A stretch of 64,000 nt of DNA from NCBI GenBank assembly GCA_963662965.1, contig OY759970.1, positions 1,922,001-1,986,000 on the forward strand, read 5' to 3'. A program made the translations under genes and the position numbers. The notes below the pieces were generated by a model. That model ran no database searches and had not been told where the DNA came from. It worked only from the letters and a program-made list of their open reading frames with translations. This document shows positions 1 to 8,086 of the stretch, piece after piece (positions within the stretch are counted from its first letter, which is position 1; each line of letters opens with the position of its first letter). This stretch comes from DTWD01 sp963662965 (GTDB taxonomy: Bacteria > Acidobacteriota > Vicinamibacteria > Vicinamibacterales > UBA8438).

Positions 1-374
1 GCCAGCTTCGTGTCGGCGAACTCGAGCCCCAACGCATTGTCGTCCCACGCCGCGGGGTTCTGAAGCCAGGCGGTCGTATCCCGCAACGCCGCCGGCTCGA
101 CCGTGTAGTCCAGGCTGATTGCGGTGTAGAGGGCGCGCGCCGCATCGCCGTTGTTGTGACACGAGTAGCAGTTGTTCTCCCTCGGCCAGCGGGGCACTTC
201 GACCGACAGGAAGGCGACGCCACGAGCCTCGGGTGAGGCGTCCTGCGCGGCCGCCGCGAAATACGCCGACGCGCCGACCGCGGTTGCCAGGGTCGCTGCC
301 GCGACCACCGACGACGACACGACACGTCGCAGGCTCGACCCGCCCAGGCTGTGCTGAACCACGCTGTCCCCCAT
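1..374 (-). CDS. Exported cytochrome c-like protein (C-terminus outside window)
   Basis: An ATG at 374 opens a minus-strand frame with no stop before the left edge, so only about the first 124 residues are seen. It begins with a short hydrophilic stretch, then a long Ala/Val/Thr-rich hydrophobic segment (about residues 18-42), read as a signal peptide or membrane anchor. A heme c attachment motif N-C-Y-S-C-H-N-N-G follows near residue 67. One c-type heme in the periplasm is therefore likely. Acidobacterial proteins of this kind often carry further HEAT or squalene-cyclase-like repeats after the cytochrome part, but that part is not visible here. The electron-transfer role is inferred from the CxxCH motif only. 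Confidence 0.6.
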   Translation of the reverse strand, partial: MGDSVVQHSLGGSSLRRVVSSSVVAAATLATAVGASAYFAAAAQDASPEARGVAFLSVEVPRWPRENNCYSCHNNGDAARALYTAISLDYTVEPAALRDTTAWLQNPAAWDDNALGLEFADTKL

Positions 375-483
375 TCTAGTCAGGGCCAGCGGTCGATTGG
401 TGTCGAAGCACACGTTGTCGGCGAAGATCGCATACAAATACGTCAACTGCTCTCTCGGGTTTCACTCGGCTTCTGGGCTTGGC

Positions 484-753
484 TTAGATCCCCAGCACCA
501 CGCGATCGGTCTTCGGTCTCGAGCAGCAGATCAACACCGTCCCCGGATCCGGCGGATCGAGGGGCTCCTGCACATAGTCCACCTCGCCCTCCTCGAGGGG
601 ACAGGCACACGTCTGACAGATCCCTGACCGGCAGCTGTTGTAATCTGGACTCAGCCCGTTGGCTTCGGCCAGATCGAGCAGACTCTCGAACGAGGGGTTC
701 CAGTGCGCCTTGACAACCGGTGGCTCGCTGGAGCGGATCCAGTACAACTCCAA
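484..753 (-). pseudogene. 5'-truncated 2Fe-2S ferredoxin domain remnant
   Basis: The frame encodes a plant-type [2Fe-2S] domain with cysteines spaced C-x4-C-x2-C (core C-R-S-G-I-C-Q-T-C) and a fourth Cys about 30 residues on, followed by a normal-looking C-terminus. Such domains normally end larger oxidoreductases (MOSC-ferredoxin or phthalate-dioxygenase-reductase type). The flavin and NAD parts are absent. Homology appears to start only around 717. The residues before it are the antisense of the DUF5916 remnant that starts at the same place. I read this as the 3' end of a larger gene whose 5' part is lost. A free-standing small ferredoxin read from a GTG at 753 is the alternative, but it would lack the first beta strand. 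Confidence 0.6.
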
Positions 754-1324
754 CTACAATGCGTACTGGGGCCAGACCGGAACGTTGCGCAGCTGGCAGA
801 TTGACGAGTCGGTGGCGGTCGATTTTCGGAATCGCTGGATCGCCACGGCGTCACACACCGAGGAGTTCAAGCGCTTCGAGAAAGATTTTAGGAATCGGCA
901 GACCGGCATCCAGGTTGGCTACAACACCCGCGCGTATCAGTCGGCGCTCGGCGGGGTCAGGTTCGGACGCAAATTCGACGCGGACTTCGTGCTCGGGAGC
1001 GTCGGGGCACGCTACAAGCTCACCGACCGGACGTCGACGGAGTACGAGCTTCAGCGGCTCACGCTGAATCCGGACCCGGAAAACGAAAGCACCTGGATCC
1101 ACGTCGTTCGCGCCAGCCAGTTCTTCACGCCAGACCTGTTCGTGAGGGTGTTCTATCAAACGAACTCGGTGATCGACCGCCGCAACATGCAGGCGATCTT
1201 CGTCTACCGCTATCTCCCGCCGTTCGGAACGATCCAGGTTGCCAATCAGCGGGGAACGGCCGAGTTCGGTCAGCGGTCTGACCAAGGCCACACGCTGTTC
1301 CTGAAGGTCACAACCGTGTTGTAG
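713..1324 (+). pseudogene. 3' remnant of a DUF5916 outer-membrane protein gene
   Basis: About 200 residues match what I know of the C-terminal half of DUF5916 proteins: alternating aromatic/polar beta strands, a stretch reading T-W-I-H-V-V-R-A-S-Q-F-F, then F-Y-Q-T-N-S and Y-L-P-P-F-G, ending T-L-F-L-K-V. Full-length members are around 700-900 residues with a signal peptide and an N-terminal carbohydrate-binding-9-like domain. None of that is present, and the upstream bases code for the ferredoxin remnant on the other strand. Nothing resembling a signal peptide or ribosome site precedes it, so it is probably not expressed as a working porin-like protein. Its end overlaps the convergent dehalogenase gene by 17 nt. 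Confidence 0.6.
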
Positions 1325-2090
1325 CCAAGTCGGTTATCGCCGCCACCACGCGATTCGCCGCGAACCCGAGCTCCTCGGGCGGCTCCGCGGCTCGGCGTTG
1401 GATCCAGAAGGTGGTCAGCCCGGCGGAGGCCGCGCCGTTGATGTCCCAGGAGTTGGACGACACGAATCCGAGCGCCGACCGACTCACCTCCAACCGCTCC
1501 AACCCCAGCTGATAGACCCTCGGGCTCACCTTGAAAATCTTGACATCCTCGACGCTGATGATCGTATCGAGCAGCGTGTCGATGCCGGCGCTCTTGGCGG
1601 CCGCTTCGAGCATCCGTGGCTCGCCGTTCGACAAAATCGCCAACCGCACCCCACGGGCCTTCAGCGCCTCCAAGCCCGGCCGCACATCGGGAAACGCCGC
1701 CAGCGTGAGGTAGGCTTCCATCAGCCGTTCGCGCCGCGCGGGGGTCAGATCCACCCCCAGGCTCTTCGACGCGTATACGAGGGCATCCTCCGTGACCAAC
1801 CAAAAGTCCTTGTGCCGACCCATGAGGCTGCGCAGCAAGCTGTACTGGAGCTGCTTTGCGCGCCAGACCTGGGCCAACGCGCTGCCGTTGCCGGGGAACA
1901 GTTCCTCACACAGCGCGGTCACCGAGAACACGTCGAACAGCGTGCCGTAGGCGTCGAAGGCGAACGCCTCGATCCCCTCGAGTCGATTGGGAGACTGCGC
2001 GGCCGTGGCGACAGCCGCCGCTGATGCGGTGGCCGCACCGGCCGCGGTGGCAGTCAGGGCTTTGATGAGGTCTCGGCGATCGGTCTCCAT
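1308..2090 (-). CDS. Haloacid dehalogenase type II, Tat-type signal
   Basis: A 260-residue HAD-superfamily hydrolase of the L-2-haloacid dehalogenase type. Motif I is D-A-Y-G-T-L-F-D at 46-53 (nucleophile Asp46), motif II is the L-S-N-G stretch, motif III Lys lies in F-K-V-S-P, and motif IV is S-S-N-S-W-D. The S-S-N-S-W-D block is typical of true haloacid dehalogenases, which hydrolyse 2-haloacids to 2-hydroxyacids. The N-terminus (D-R-R-D-L-I-K then an Ala-rich hydrophobic run to about residue 32) looks like a twin-arginine signal, so export is likely. Substrate is inferred from the motif set only. It lies 9 bp downstream of the VWA gene and may be cotranscribed with it. Confidence 0.85.
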   Translation of the reverse strand: METDRRDLIKALTATAAGAATASAAAVATAAQSPNRLEGIEAFAFDAYGTLFDVFSVTALCEELFPGNGSALAQVWRAKQLQYSLLRSLMGRHKDFWLVTEDALVYASKSLGVDLTPARRERLMEAYLTLAAFPDVRPGLEALKARGVRLAILSNGEPRMLEAAAKSAGIDTLLDTIISVEDVKIFKVSPRVYQLGLERLEVSRSALGFVSSNSWDINGAASAGLTTFWIQRRAAEPPEELGFAANRVVAAITDLATTRL

Positions 2091-2099
2091 GGATCCGAG

Positions 2100-3332
2100 C
2101 TAGGGACTCAGCTGGGTGATGAGCCCTTGCGCCTGAGCCGCCTCCTCCGAATCCGGATCGACCTCGACCACCTGTTGGAAGTACGTAATCGCGCCCGCGG
2201 TATCGCCCTTGTTCAAAGCGATCAACGCGAGCTTGAACAGCGGCTTCCCCCACGCGGGATCCGCTTGGTGGGCTTGCTCATACAGCGTCGCGGCACCGTC
2301 GATGTCACCGCTCGCGAATGCGCGCTCCCCGGCGTTCCAGAACTCCTCGCGACTGCCGCCGACCGCCTCTCCCCCAGAGACGCTGTCGCCGGCCACGGCC
2401 GGCACGCTCCCGTCCGGCGGAAGACGACGGTCGACGAACAACTCAAAGTTCACGCCGGAACGAGACATGCTGACCGAGGTCGAACCGCCGTCCACACCGT
2501 CGGGCACTTCATAGACGATTCGGTACCGCGTCGACACCGCGTCGAAGTTCCTATTGAGCTGCGTCGCGAACTCCGTCAGCGGGTCGCCGAGCCCGGTGAT
2601 CACGCCGATTCGCCGGAAGAGACCGCCCGTGTTCGAGGTGAGGTTTTCCGCATACGATCGCGTGGCCTCGCCCGTATGACTGGCCGCGCCTTGGCTTGCG
2701 AAGAACACGGCGTGAATGGTCGTGCCCCGGCTCCTGACGTCGTCAAGAAAGGCGTTGTATTCCTCGTTGCTGACGAACCCACTGACGTCGACGGCGTCGG
2801 TCAGCACCAGAACGAAGACCGGCCACGCGTCCTCGGGGTCGAAGCGGCGCTCCCAGGTCTCGAACAGCCCGTCCATCATGCGCGCCCCGCCGCCGCTATC
2901 GGCGAAGATGGAGTTGGTGGCGTCTTTGAGCTCCTCACGGTCACTCGTGAAATCGATGCGACGCTGAAGGTTACGGGAGATGGTGAATACCCCCACGTCG
3001 TGCTGGGGAGCCAGGGTGTCCAGGAAGTCCCCGAGCGCCTCCCGCAGTGCCGTGTCCCCTCGGGCCTCGGACACCGCGTTCCCGTTGTCGACCAGCAGCG
3101 CGATCTTCAGGGGGTGGTCGTCAAGCTCGGCGGAGACGATGCTGAGAGGCGTGCCGGCGGCGGTGACGGTGAAGTCGCTCGGTATGAGGTCCAACACGGG
3201 CTGGCCCTCTTGGTCGACCACGGCCGCGTAGACGAGCCCTCTCTCCTGGGCCTCACCCCACCGCGGCAGCAAGAGGCTGAAGCAGACGACGACGAGCATG
3301 ACGAACGGCCGGGCGACCCATAAACGCTGCAT
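2100..3332 (-). CDS. Secreted VWA-domain protein with C-terminal TPRs
   Basis: A 410-residue protein read from the ATG at 3332, chosen over an in-frame GTG at 3344 because GGAGGG lies 5 nt before the ATG. It has a signal peptide (about residues 1-28), a VWA domain (about 75-290) and two TPR units at the C-terminus (about 325-405). This is the acidobacterial VWFA-related family, thought to act in protein assembly or adhesion at the cell surface. The metal-site motif that should read D-x-S-x-S is D-N-G-N-A here, so metal-dependent ligand binding may be lost. It is followed by the dehalogenase after 9 bp. Confidence 0.85.
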   Translation of the reverse strand: MQRLWVARPFVMLVVVCFSLLLPRWGEAQERGLVYAAVVDQEGQPVLDLIPSDFTVTAAGTPLSIVSAELDDHPLKIALLVDNGNAVSEARGDTALREALGDFLDTLAPQHDVGVFTISRNLQRRIDFTSDREELKDATNSIFADSGGGARMMDGLFETWERRFDPEDAWPVFVLVLTDAVDVSGFVSNEEYNAFLDDVRSRGTTIHAVFFASQGAASHTGEATRSYAENLTSNTGGLFRRIGVITGLGDPLTEFATQLNRNFDAVSTRYRIVYEVPDGVDGGSTSVSMSRSGVNFELFVDRRLPPDGSVPAVAGDSVSGGEAVGGSREEFWNAGERAFASGDIDGAATLYEQAHQADPAWGKPLFKLALIALNKGDTAGAITYFQQVVEVDPDSEEAAQAQGLITQLSP

Positions 3333-3462
3333 GAAACCCTCCACTTACGCGATGCGTGCACGCAATGGCGACCGGATCACTGACCCTCGCGTGCGGCTGG
3401 TACCTGATCGTTTACGAAGGTGGCCACGGGTCAGTTCCTCGATTATATGCACAGGCCTGACG
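3333..3462. other. Intergenic; no feature recognised
   Basis: Gap between the VWA gene start and the end of the reductase-like gene, both on the minus strand. It presumably holds the VWA promoter, but no convincing hexamers or repeats were found. Confidence 0.4.
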
Positions 3463-3885
3463 CTACAGCGGATCCAGCCGTACCAAGAACTTTGGCGGAA
3501 ATCCGGTCAGGATTCGAAACACGATGCCAAGACCGTGCTCGCCGTCGACGCGATCGTCCTCCTCGTCGGTGACGGGGACCGCGCGGTAGTTTCCCTTCTC
3601 GCCATCCAACGTGACCTGCACATTCGGATTCTCCAGCGCTCGGTGGTACCAGGCCCTCGGCCAGTGGTTGGCGGCCACGTAGAGCTGGCCATTACTCTCG
3701 AGGCGAGCCACGACTCGATCGTGCGGGGTGCCGTCCTCGGCGGTGGTGGTAATGACGAGCGAGGTTTGCCCCGCGGGCTGGAAATATCCGAGCAACGACT
3801 CGAACGCGACGATGATTCCGACGTAGACTAGGAACAGGAGGGCAATCAGCTTTGCGGCTTTCACTCTAGGACTCCCCGGGGACAC
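3463..3885 (-). CDS. Membrane-anchored deazaflavin nitroreductase-like (DUF385) protein
   Basis: A 140-residue protein with one N-terminal transmembrane helix (about residues 10-30) followed by a small split-barrel domain. The pattern S-L-V-I-T-T-T, then R-V-V-A-R-L, then Y-V-A-A-N-H-W, then W-Y-H-R-A-L-E-N-P-N-V-Q-V is that of the Ddn/DUF385 family, whose members bind F420 or related flavins and reduce quinones or nitro compounds. Length fits the family. The N-terminal anchor places the barrel at the membrane, which would suit quinone reduction. Cofactor and substrate are inferred. No partner gene is obvious. Confidence 0.6.
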   Translation of the reverse strand: MSPGSPRVKAAKLIALLFLVYVGIIVAFESLLGYFQPAGQTSLVITTTAEDGTPHDRVVARLESNGQLYVAANHWPRAWYHRALENPNVQVTLDGEKGNYRAVPVTDEEDDRVDGEHGLGIVFRILTGFPPKFLVRLDPL

Positions 3886-3982
3886 GGCGCCCCCCCGTCC
3901 TCAGCGTTCCAGTTGAATCCGCGCCGGGTATTCGCCTCGCCCCCGATCCGAGCCAGCAAGGAGTCCGGCGCCACGTCGGGGG

Positions 3983-4906
3983 TCATCGCGACCGTTTCCC
4001 CTCCTCGGCGCGATGACCGGCGAGGATGCCCTCCATGCCGAGGTTGCCTTCGTGGCAGGCGTACTCGAAGATCGGTCCCCCCGTCTGGGTCATCGGGAGG
4101 ACGACGGTCCACGGTCTCGCATACGTGCCGGGATCCGTCAGCGTCATGCGGTAGTCGATCTGGTCGGCGCCGACGCGCGTGAAGCGCTCCACGAGGCGAA
4201 GGTTGCCGACGGGAAAGCCCCGAAAGATCTGCTGGTCGCCAAAATTGGTCGTCTCGACGACGAGCGTGTCGCCCTCCCAGCGACCACGCGAGTCGCCATT
4301 CCAGAGGCGCACGGTCGACGGTACGTGCGGACGCTCGCCGAGGTAGATAACACGCGTCTCGTTGATCATCTCGTTGAGAATCACCACGGCTGTCGGTGTC
4401 TGCAGGATGAGCATGTTGCTGTTGTAGTTGTTCGGCACCCGGGGGACGCCGCGCGTGACGCAGCGTTCCCACAGATTGCGGTCGACCCATGAGTCGGCCG
4501 GGTGGTCACGCCGATGCATCTGGCGGGCCTCGCGGTGACGCTGCGCCTCAGGCGTCAGCGCCGGAATCCGTCCATCCGGGGGGTCGACAATCAGCGAGGT
4601 CCGGGTGAGCGCGTTACGCGATCCGTCCCGCCACTGCGATCCGTAGTTCCCCGGACTGCCTTGACGAGGTGCGTCGTCGAACGCCAGAAAACGACGTTCT
4701 TCACGCGTGACTGCGTCCTCCTCGGTGAGAAATTCTTGGCCGGCGAGCTCGGGCGGGCGCTCGAGCGGCGTCCCCGTCGTCTGATCCCAGATCCCTTGCA
4801 GATCCGGGTGTCCCCAGGGTGTGTGAGGGGGGTCGGTCGATTGGGCCACGGACAGCGCCGGCACCGCGAGCAGCAGGACCACGAGGGTTGCACGCGTCAT
4901 CTTCAT
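3983..4906 (-). CDS. Secreted acidobacterial protein of unknown function (W-G-x-P-D-L-Q-G-x-W family)
   Basis: A 307-residue protein started at the ATG at 4906, which has AGGAGG 7 nt upstream; a GTG at 4912 in the same frame is less well placed. A signal peptide ends near A-L-S-V-A-Q. The mature N-terminus carries T-P-W-G-H-P-D-L-Q-G-I-W, a hallmark of a large family found in many copies in Acidobacteriota genomes. Later blocks (N-N-Y-N-S-N, R-W-E-G-D-T-L-V-V-E-T, Y-A-C-H-E-G-N) are also typical. The fold is probably a secreted beta-rich domain; the function is unknown. It lies 22 bp downstream of the esterase gene. Confidence 0.7.
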   Translation of the reverse strand: MKMTRATLVVLLLAVPALSVAQSTDPPHTPWGHPDLQGIWDQTTGTPLERPPELAGQEFLTEEDAVTREERRFLAFDDAPRQGSPGNYGSQWRDGSRNALTRTSLIVDPPDGRIPALTPEAQRHREARQMHRRDHPADSWVDRNLWERCVTRGVPRVPNNYNSNMLILQTPTAVVILNEMINETRVIYLGERPHVPSTVRLWNGDSRGRWEGDTLVVETTNFGDQQIFRGFPVGNLRLVERFTRVGADQIDYRMTLTDPGTYARPWTVVLPMTQTGGPIFEYACHEGNLGMEGILAGHRAEEGKRSR

Positions 4907-4928
4907 CGCCACACCTCCTGTGCCGGCT

Positions 4929-6005
4929 TCAGAGTGAGTCGGCGAACCCCTTGATGTCCCGGACGGTGGCGGCGTAGACGTCTGGCAGCGCCGCCGGGAG
5001 AATCAGATCGCCAGCGTGACAGGTGCCGTTCACGGTTCGGCTGACGGCGCTCACCCCGACCTGGCCGAGCCGGCGGAAGTAGGCCAGTCCCTCGTCCCGT
5101 AGCGGGTCCAGCTCGTTCACGGAGATGACATGCGGCGGAAGACCTTCGAGATCCGCCCCGCTGACCTCGGACGGCCAGCAGAGTGGGTCGCGGCTGTAGC
5201 TCCCCTCCGGGTCGTAGACCGATGCCAGGGCAGCCATCATCGCCACGTCGAGTATGTAGCCGTCGTTCTCGAACAGCGACGGAAGCTCTGCCGGCTTGTC
5301 GGCATACGCGTTGGAGATGTAGGGGCACATGGCGTAGACACCGCCGATCCGATCGAGCCGACCTTCACGCTTGGCCTTGAGTGCGGTGGCCAGTGACAGG
5401 TTGCCGCCGCCCGACTCACCGGACACGACTATCTTGGAGACACCGAGCTGGTCGCGATTGGCAAACACCCAGTCGAGACCGCTGGCACAGTCGTCGAGGC
5501 CGGCGGGAAACGGGTGGTTGCCGAGCGCACCGGCACCATTTCGGAACTCCACCCCCACCACCACCATCCCCGACGCCGCGAGTGCGTCACGCCAATGAAC
5601 GGAGATCGGACTTGACCCCTTCAGGATGACCATCCCGCCGCCATGAATCTGAACCACGCAGGGCACCGGTCCATTCGCGTTCGCGGGCCGATGGATGTAG
5701 AGCGGGATCTGGTTGCCGTCGACACCGGTGATCGTCTCGGTGGCGCGGGAGACGCCGGCCACCGGAGACAGCCCCGCGCACAGAGCCTCGAACAGACCCT
5801 CGTAGGCCTCCTCCACCGCCGCGCAGAACTCGAGCTTGGCGTCGAGCGGTGATCCGGCCGTCACGGGCGCGGGAGCGGGGTGAACGTCGAGGCCCAACGG
5901 CGCGAACGCGGCGATCATCCGTGGGTCGGCCCGGGGCTCGTCCCGCAGAACCAAGTCCGGTACGCCGAGACGACCAGGAAGAGTCGGGGCCACGTCAGTC
6001 GTCAT
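4929..6005 (-). CDS. Alpha/beta hydrolase, hormone-sensitive-lipase family
   Basis: A 358-residue esterase/lipase-like protein. The ATG at 6005 is chosen because GGAGGAGG sits 5 nt before it; a longer open frame upstream overlaps the protease gene and lacks family similarity. The oxyanion motif H-G-G-G is at 121-124, the nucleophile elbow G-E-S-G-G at 196-200 (Ser198), and the acid and base are probably Asp300 (E-L-D-P-L-R-D) and His330 (C-H-A-G-D). These are family IV (HSL) features for carboxyl-ester hydrolysis. No signal peptide is seen, so it is probably cytoplasmic. Its gene starts 35 bp after the site-2 protease gene ends. Confidence 0.88.
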   Translation of the reverse strand: MTTDVAPTLPGRLGVPDLVLRDEPRADPRMIAAFAPLGLDVHPAPAPVTAGSPLDAKLEFCAAVEEAYEGLFEALCAGLSPVAGVSRATETITGVDGNQIPLYIHRPANANGPVPCVVQIHGGGMVILKGSSPISVHWRDALAASGMVVVGVEFRNGAGALGNHPFPAGLDDCASGLDWVFANRDQLGVSKIVVSGESGGGNLSLATALKAKREGRLDRIGGVYAMCPYISNAYADKPAELPSLFENDGYILDVAMMAALASVYDPEGSYSRDPLCWPSEVSGADLEGLPPHVISVNELDPLRDEGLAYFRRLGQVGVSAVSRTVNGTCHAGDLILPAALPDVYAATVRDIKGFADSL

Positions 6006-6040
6006 GATGCCTCCTCCGCGTCCGTAGGGTCCGGGCCGCA

Positions 6041-6742
6041 CTAACCATAACTGACCCCGGCGTGCACGAGATTGACCGCGAACAGCCATAGGGGCTGGAA
6101 CAGCACGTCGAAGACCTGCCACGCGAGCAGGATCCCAATCCAGGCAAAGGCCGGTTGCCCCCACACGAGCTGCTGATACCGGGCGGTCGCCCGTTCGCTC
6201 AGGACCAACGGAAGCGCGCCACTGCCGTCGAGCGGGGGCACCGGGATGAGGTTGAACGTGGCGAGCAGGAGATTCAACGAGAAGACCACGCTGAGCAGAA
6301 AGGCGATGCCGGTCCACAGTCCGCTCGCCTCCGCCGCCACGATGTGATCGAAACTGACCGCCTCGGGCGCGCTGAACACCCCCGCGCCGGTGCCCAGACG
6401 GATCGCGAGCCACGCGCTCATCACCAGCAGCATGTTGCCCGCCGGTCCCGCCAGTGCCATCCGGGCGGCGCGCGTCGGGTAGCGCATCGCCCAGCGGGGA
6501 TCATAGGGCGCGCTCGCAAAACCGAACGGCCATCCCGACAGCGCGACCGACAGCAGCGGCAGCAGCACCATCCCAAACGGTTCTCGGCGGATATGCGGAC
6601 GCGGGTCGAGCGAGACTTGGCCGCCGTGATACGCCGTCGGATCGCCGCCGCGCAGCGCGGCGAGGGCATGGCCGGCCTCATGGAGCGTGGTGGAGAAGAG
6701 AAAGACGACGTAGTAGACGAGGCCGTTCGCGACGTCCGGCAT
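6041..6742 (-). CDS. Site-2 protease family (M50) membrane metalloprotease
   Basis: A 233-residue integral membrane protein with H-E-A-G-H at 21-25 in the first helix and N-L-I-P-V-P-P-L-D-G at about 164-173, where Asp172 supplies the third zinc ligand. Four or five further hydrophobic segments are visible. There is no PDZ domain, so it belongs to the minimal S2P group found in many bacteria, which cut transmembrane segments within the bilayer. Its substrate is not evident from context: neighbours are an esterase and a broken amidohydrolase. Start at the ATG at 6742, directly behind the amidohydrolase stop (14 bp). Confidence 0.85.
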   Translation of the reverse strand: MPDVANGLVYYVVFLFSTTLHEAGHALAALRGGDPTAYHGGQVSLDPRPHIRREPFGMVLLPLLSVALSGWPFGFASAPYDPRWAMRYPTRAARMALAGPAGNMLLVMSAWLAIRLGTGAGVFSAPEAVSFDHIVAAEASGLWTGIAFLLSVVFSLNLLLATFNLIPVPPLDGSGALPLVLSERATARYQQLVWGQPAFAWIGILLAWQVFDVLFQPLWLFAVNLVHAGVSYG

Positions 6743-6756
6743 CCGTAGCGAACCCC

Positions 6757-8054
6757 TTATCGACCGGCACCGGTCGCCGGTTCGTTCTTGTGAACGCGGT
6801 CCCCCCGCATCACGAAGACGACGCGTCCCAGCGCGCCGGCGTGGGCCATCGGGCCGCCGTCGATGGCGATGATGTCGGCGTCCAGGCCGGGCGCGATCGA
6901 TCCGATGCGGTCGCCCAGGCCGAGCGATTCCGCGGCCATCGGCTCTTGACCGCCCTGCTGCACGTAGGCCACCAGTTCCTCGGCATTTCGGCCGTGGCTC
7001 CCGGCGTTGGCGTCCGTACTGTAGACGACCCGAAGCCCGGGCGTGTCGAGCGAGCGTTTGAAGGCCTCCAACGCGCCTGGCCGCGCGGCCTGCAGGTTCG
7101 CGAACCCCTCTCTATCGTGTACCCACCGATTCCGTCATAGCCCTCCGCGTGCTCCTCGTAGTTGCGGAACAGTAGGTCGATCTGGTTGCCGAAATACATC
7201 CCGCTGTCGGCGATCAACTCGAGATCCGCGTCGTCGAGCAGCCAGCCATGCTCAATCTGCGTGCATCTGCATCCGGCGTCTGCCGCCAGCTGCACGGCGT
7301 CGGCGCGGTGCGCGTGCACCACGGCGCGCAGGCCCTGCGCCAGGGCCTCGCCGCATGCGGTATCGAGCTGCGCCGCCGACAGGTTGGTGACCCCGCCAAA
7401 CCGGATACTCGTCGAGGCGAAGACCTTCACGACGTCGGCGCCCGCCGCCGCTCGCCCGCGGACGAACTCGCGGATTCGGTCCGGGGTACCGGTGTCCTCC
7501 GACACCGCGCCGAGCGATGACAGCATGCGCGGGCCGGGGATCGTGCCGCGGGCGGTCCATGCTTTGAGGTCCGCATTATCGGCCGCGCCCAAGCTCTGCA
7601 CCATCGTCACCCCGCTTATCAGCGTCCGGTCGGCATTCTCGGCGCCATACAGCGTCACGTGCCCGACCGCGCTTCGGTCTGCCGGGGAATGCAGTCTTCC
7701 GTTGGGGTCGAAGTGACGGCTGAGATGGACGTGGGTATCGATGTACCCCGGCAGCACCGTGAGGCCGGTGAGATTGTAGACCCGGTCTCCCCGCGTGCTT
7801 CCGCCGGTCACGATCTCGGCAATCCGACCATCCCGCACCACGACGTCCCGGTCTTCGAGCACGTTGCCGGTGCCATCCAGGATTCGAGTCGTGCGCAGAA
7901 CCGTCGTCCCGTCCGGAGGCTGCTCGACCGGGACGCGGGCGTCTTGCGACGGCGCCGCCTCGGCAACCGGCGAGGCGAGGAACACCGCCAGAAGGGGAAC
8001 TATCGCGGCGATCGAACAGCGACGTAGACAAGCGTCGTAGATGCTGTGGAGCAT
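6757..8054 (-). pseudogene. Amidohydrolase, frameshifted near 7105-7115
   Basis: From the ATG at 8054 the frame encodes a signal peptide and an imidazolonepropionase/prolidase-like amidohydrolase: D-T-H-V-H-L (metal-binding HxH), V-V-H-A-H and I-E-H-G are present. After E-G-Y-D-G-I-G-G-Y-T-I-E the frame loses similarity, and the rest of the protein (F-A-N-L-Q-A through the C-terminus, stop at 6757) continues in another frame. One base has been gained or lost in the G/A-rich stretch around 7105-7115. The C-terminal part also looks short by about nine residues between Q-E-P-M and A-A-E-S-L-G-L, where family members carry an extra helix turn. Two independent lesions suggest a pseudogene rather than a sequencing slip. 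Confidence 0.75.
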
Positions 8055-8086
8055 GACGAGGCCTCTCGAATCTGGGACGTTGGCTG

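Noticed and set aside
2127..3323. A 398-codon plus-strand open frame
   Set aside because: Antisense to the VWA-TPR gene, which has a signal peptide, a ribosome site and domain matches.
3861..4490. A 209-codon minus-strand frame overlapping the secreted protein gene
   Set aside because: Out of frame with the conserved family motifs and rich in Arg/Asp shadow codons.
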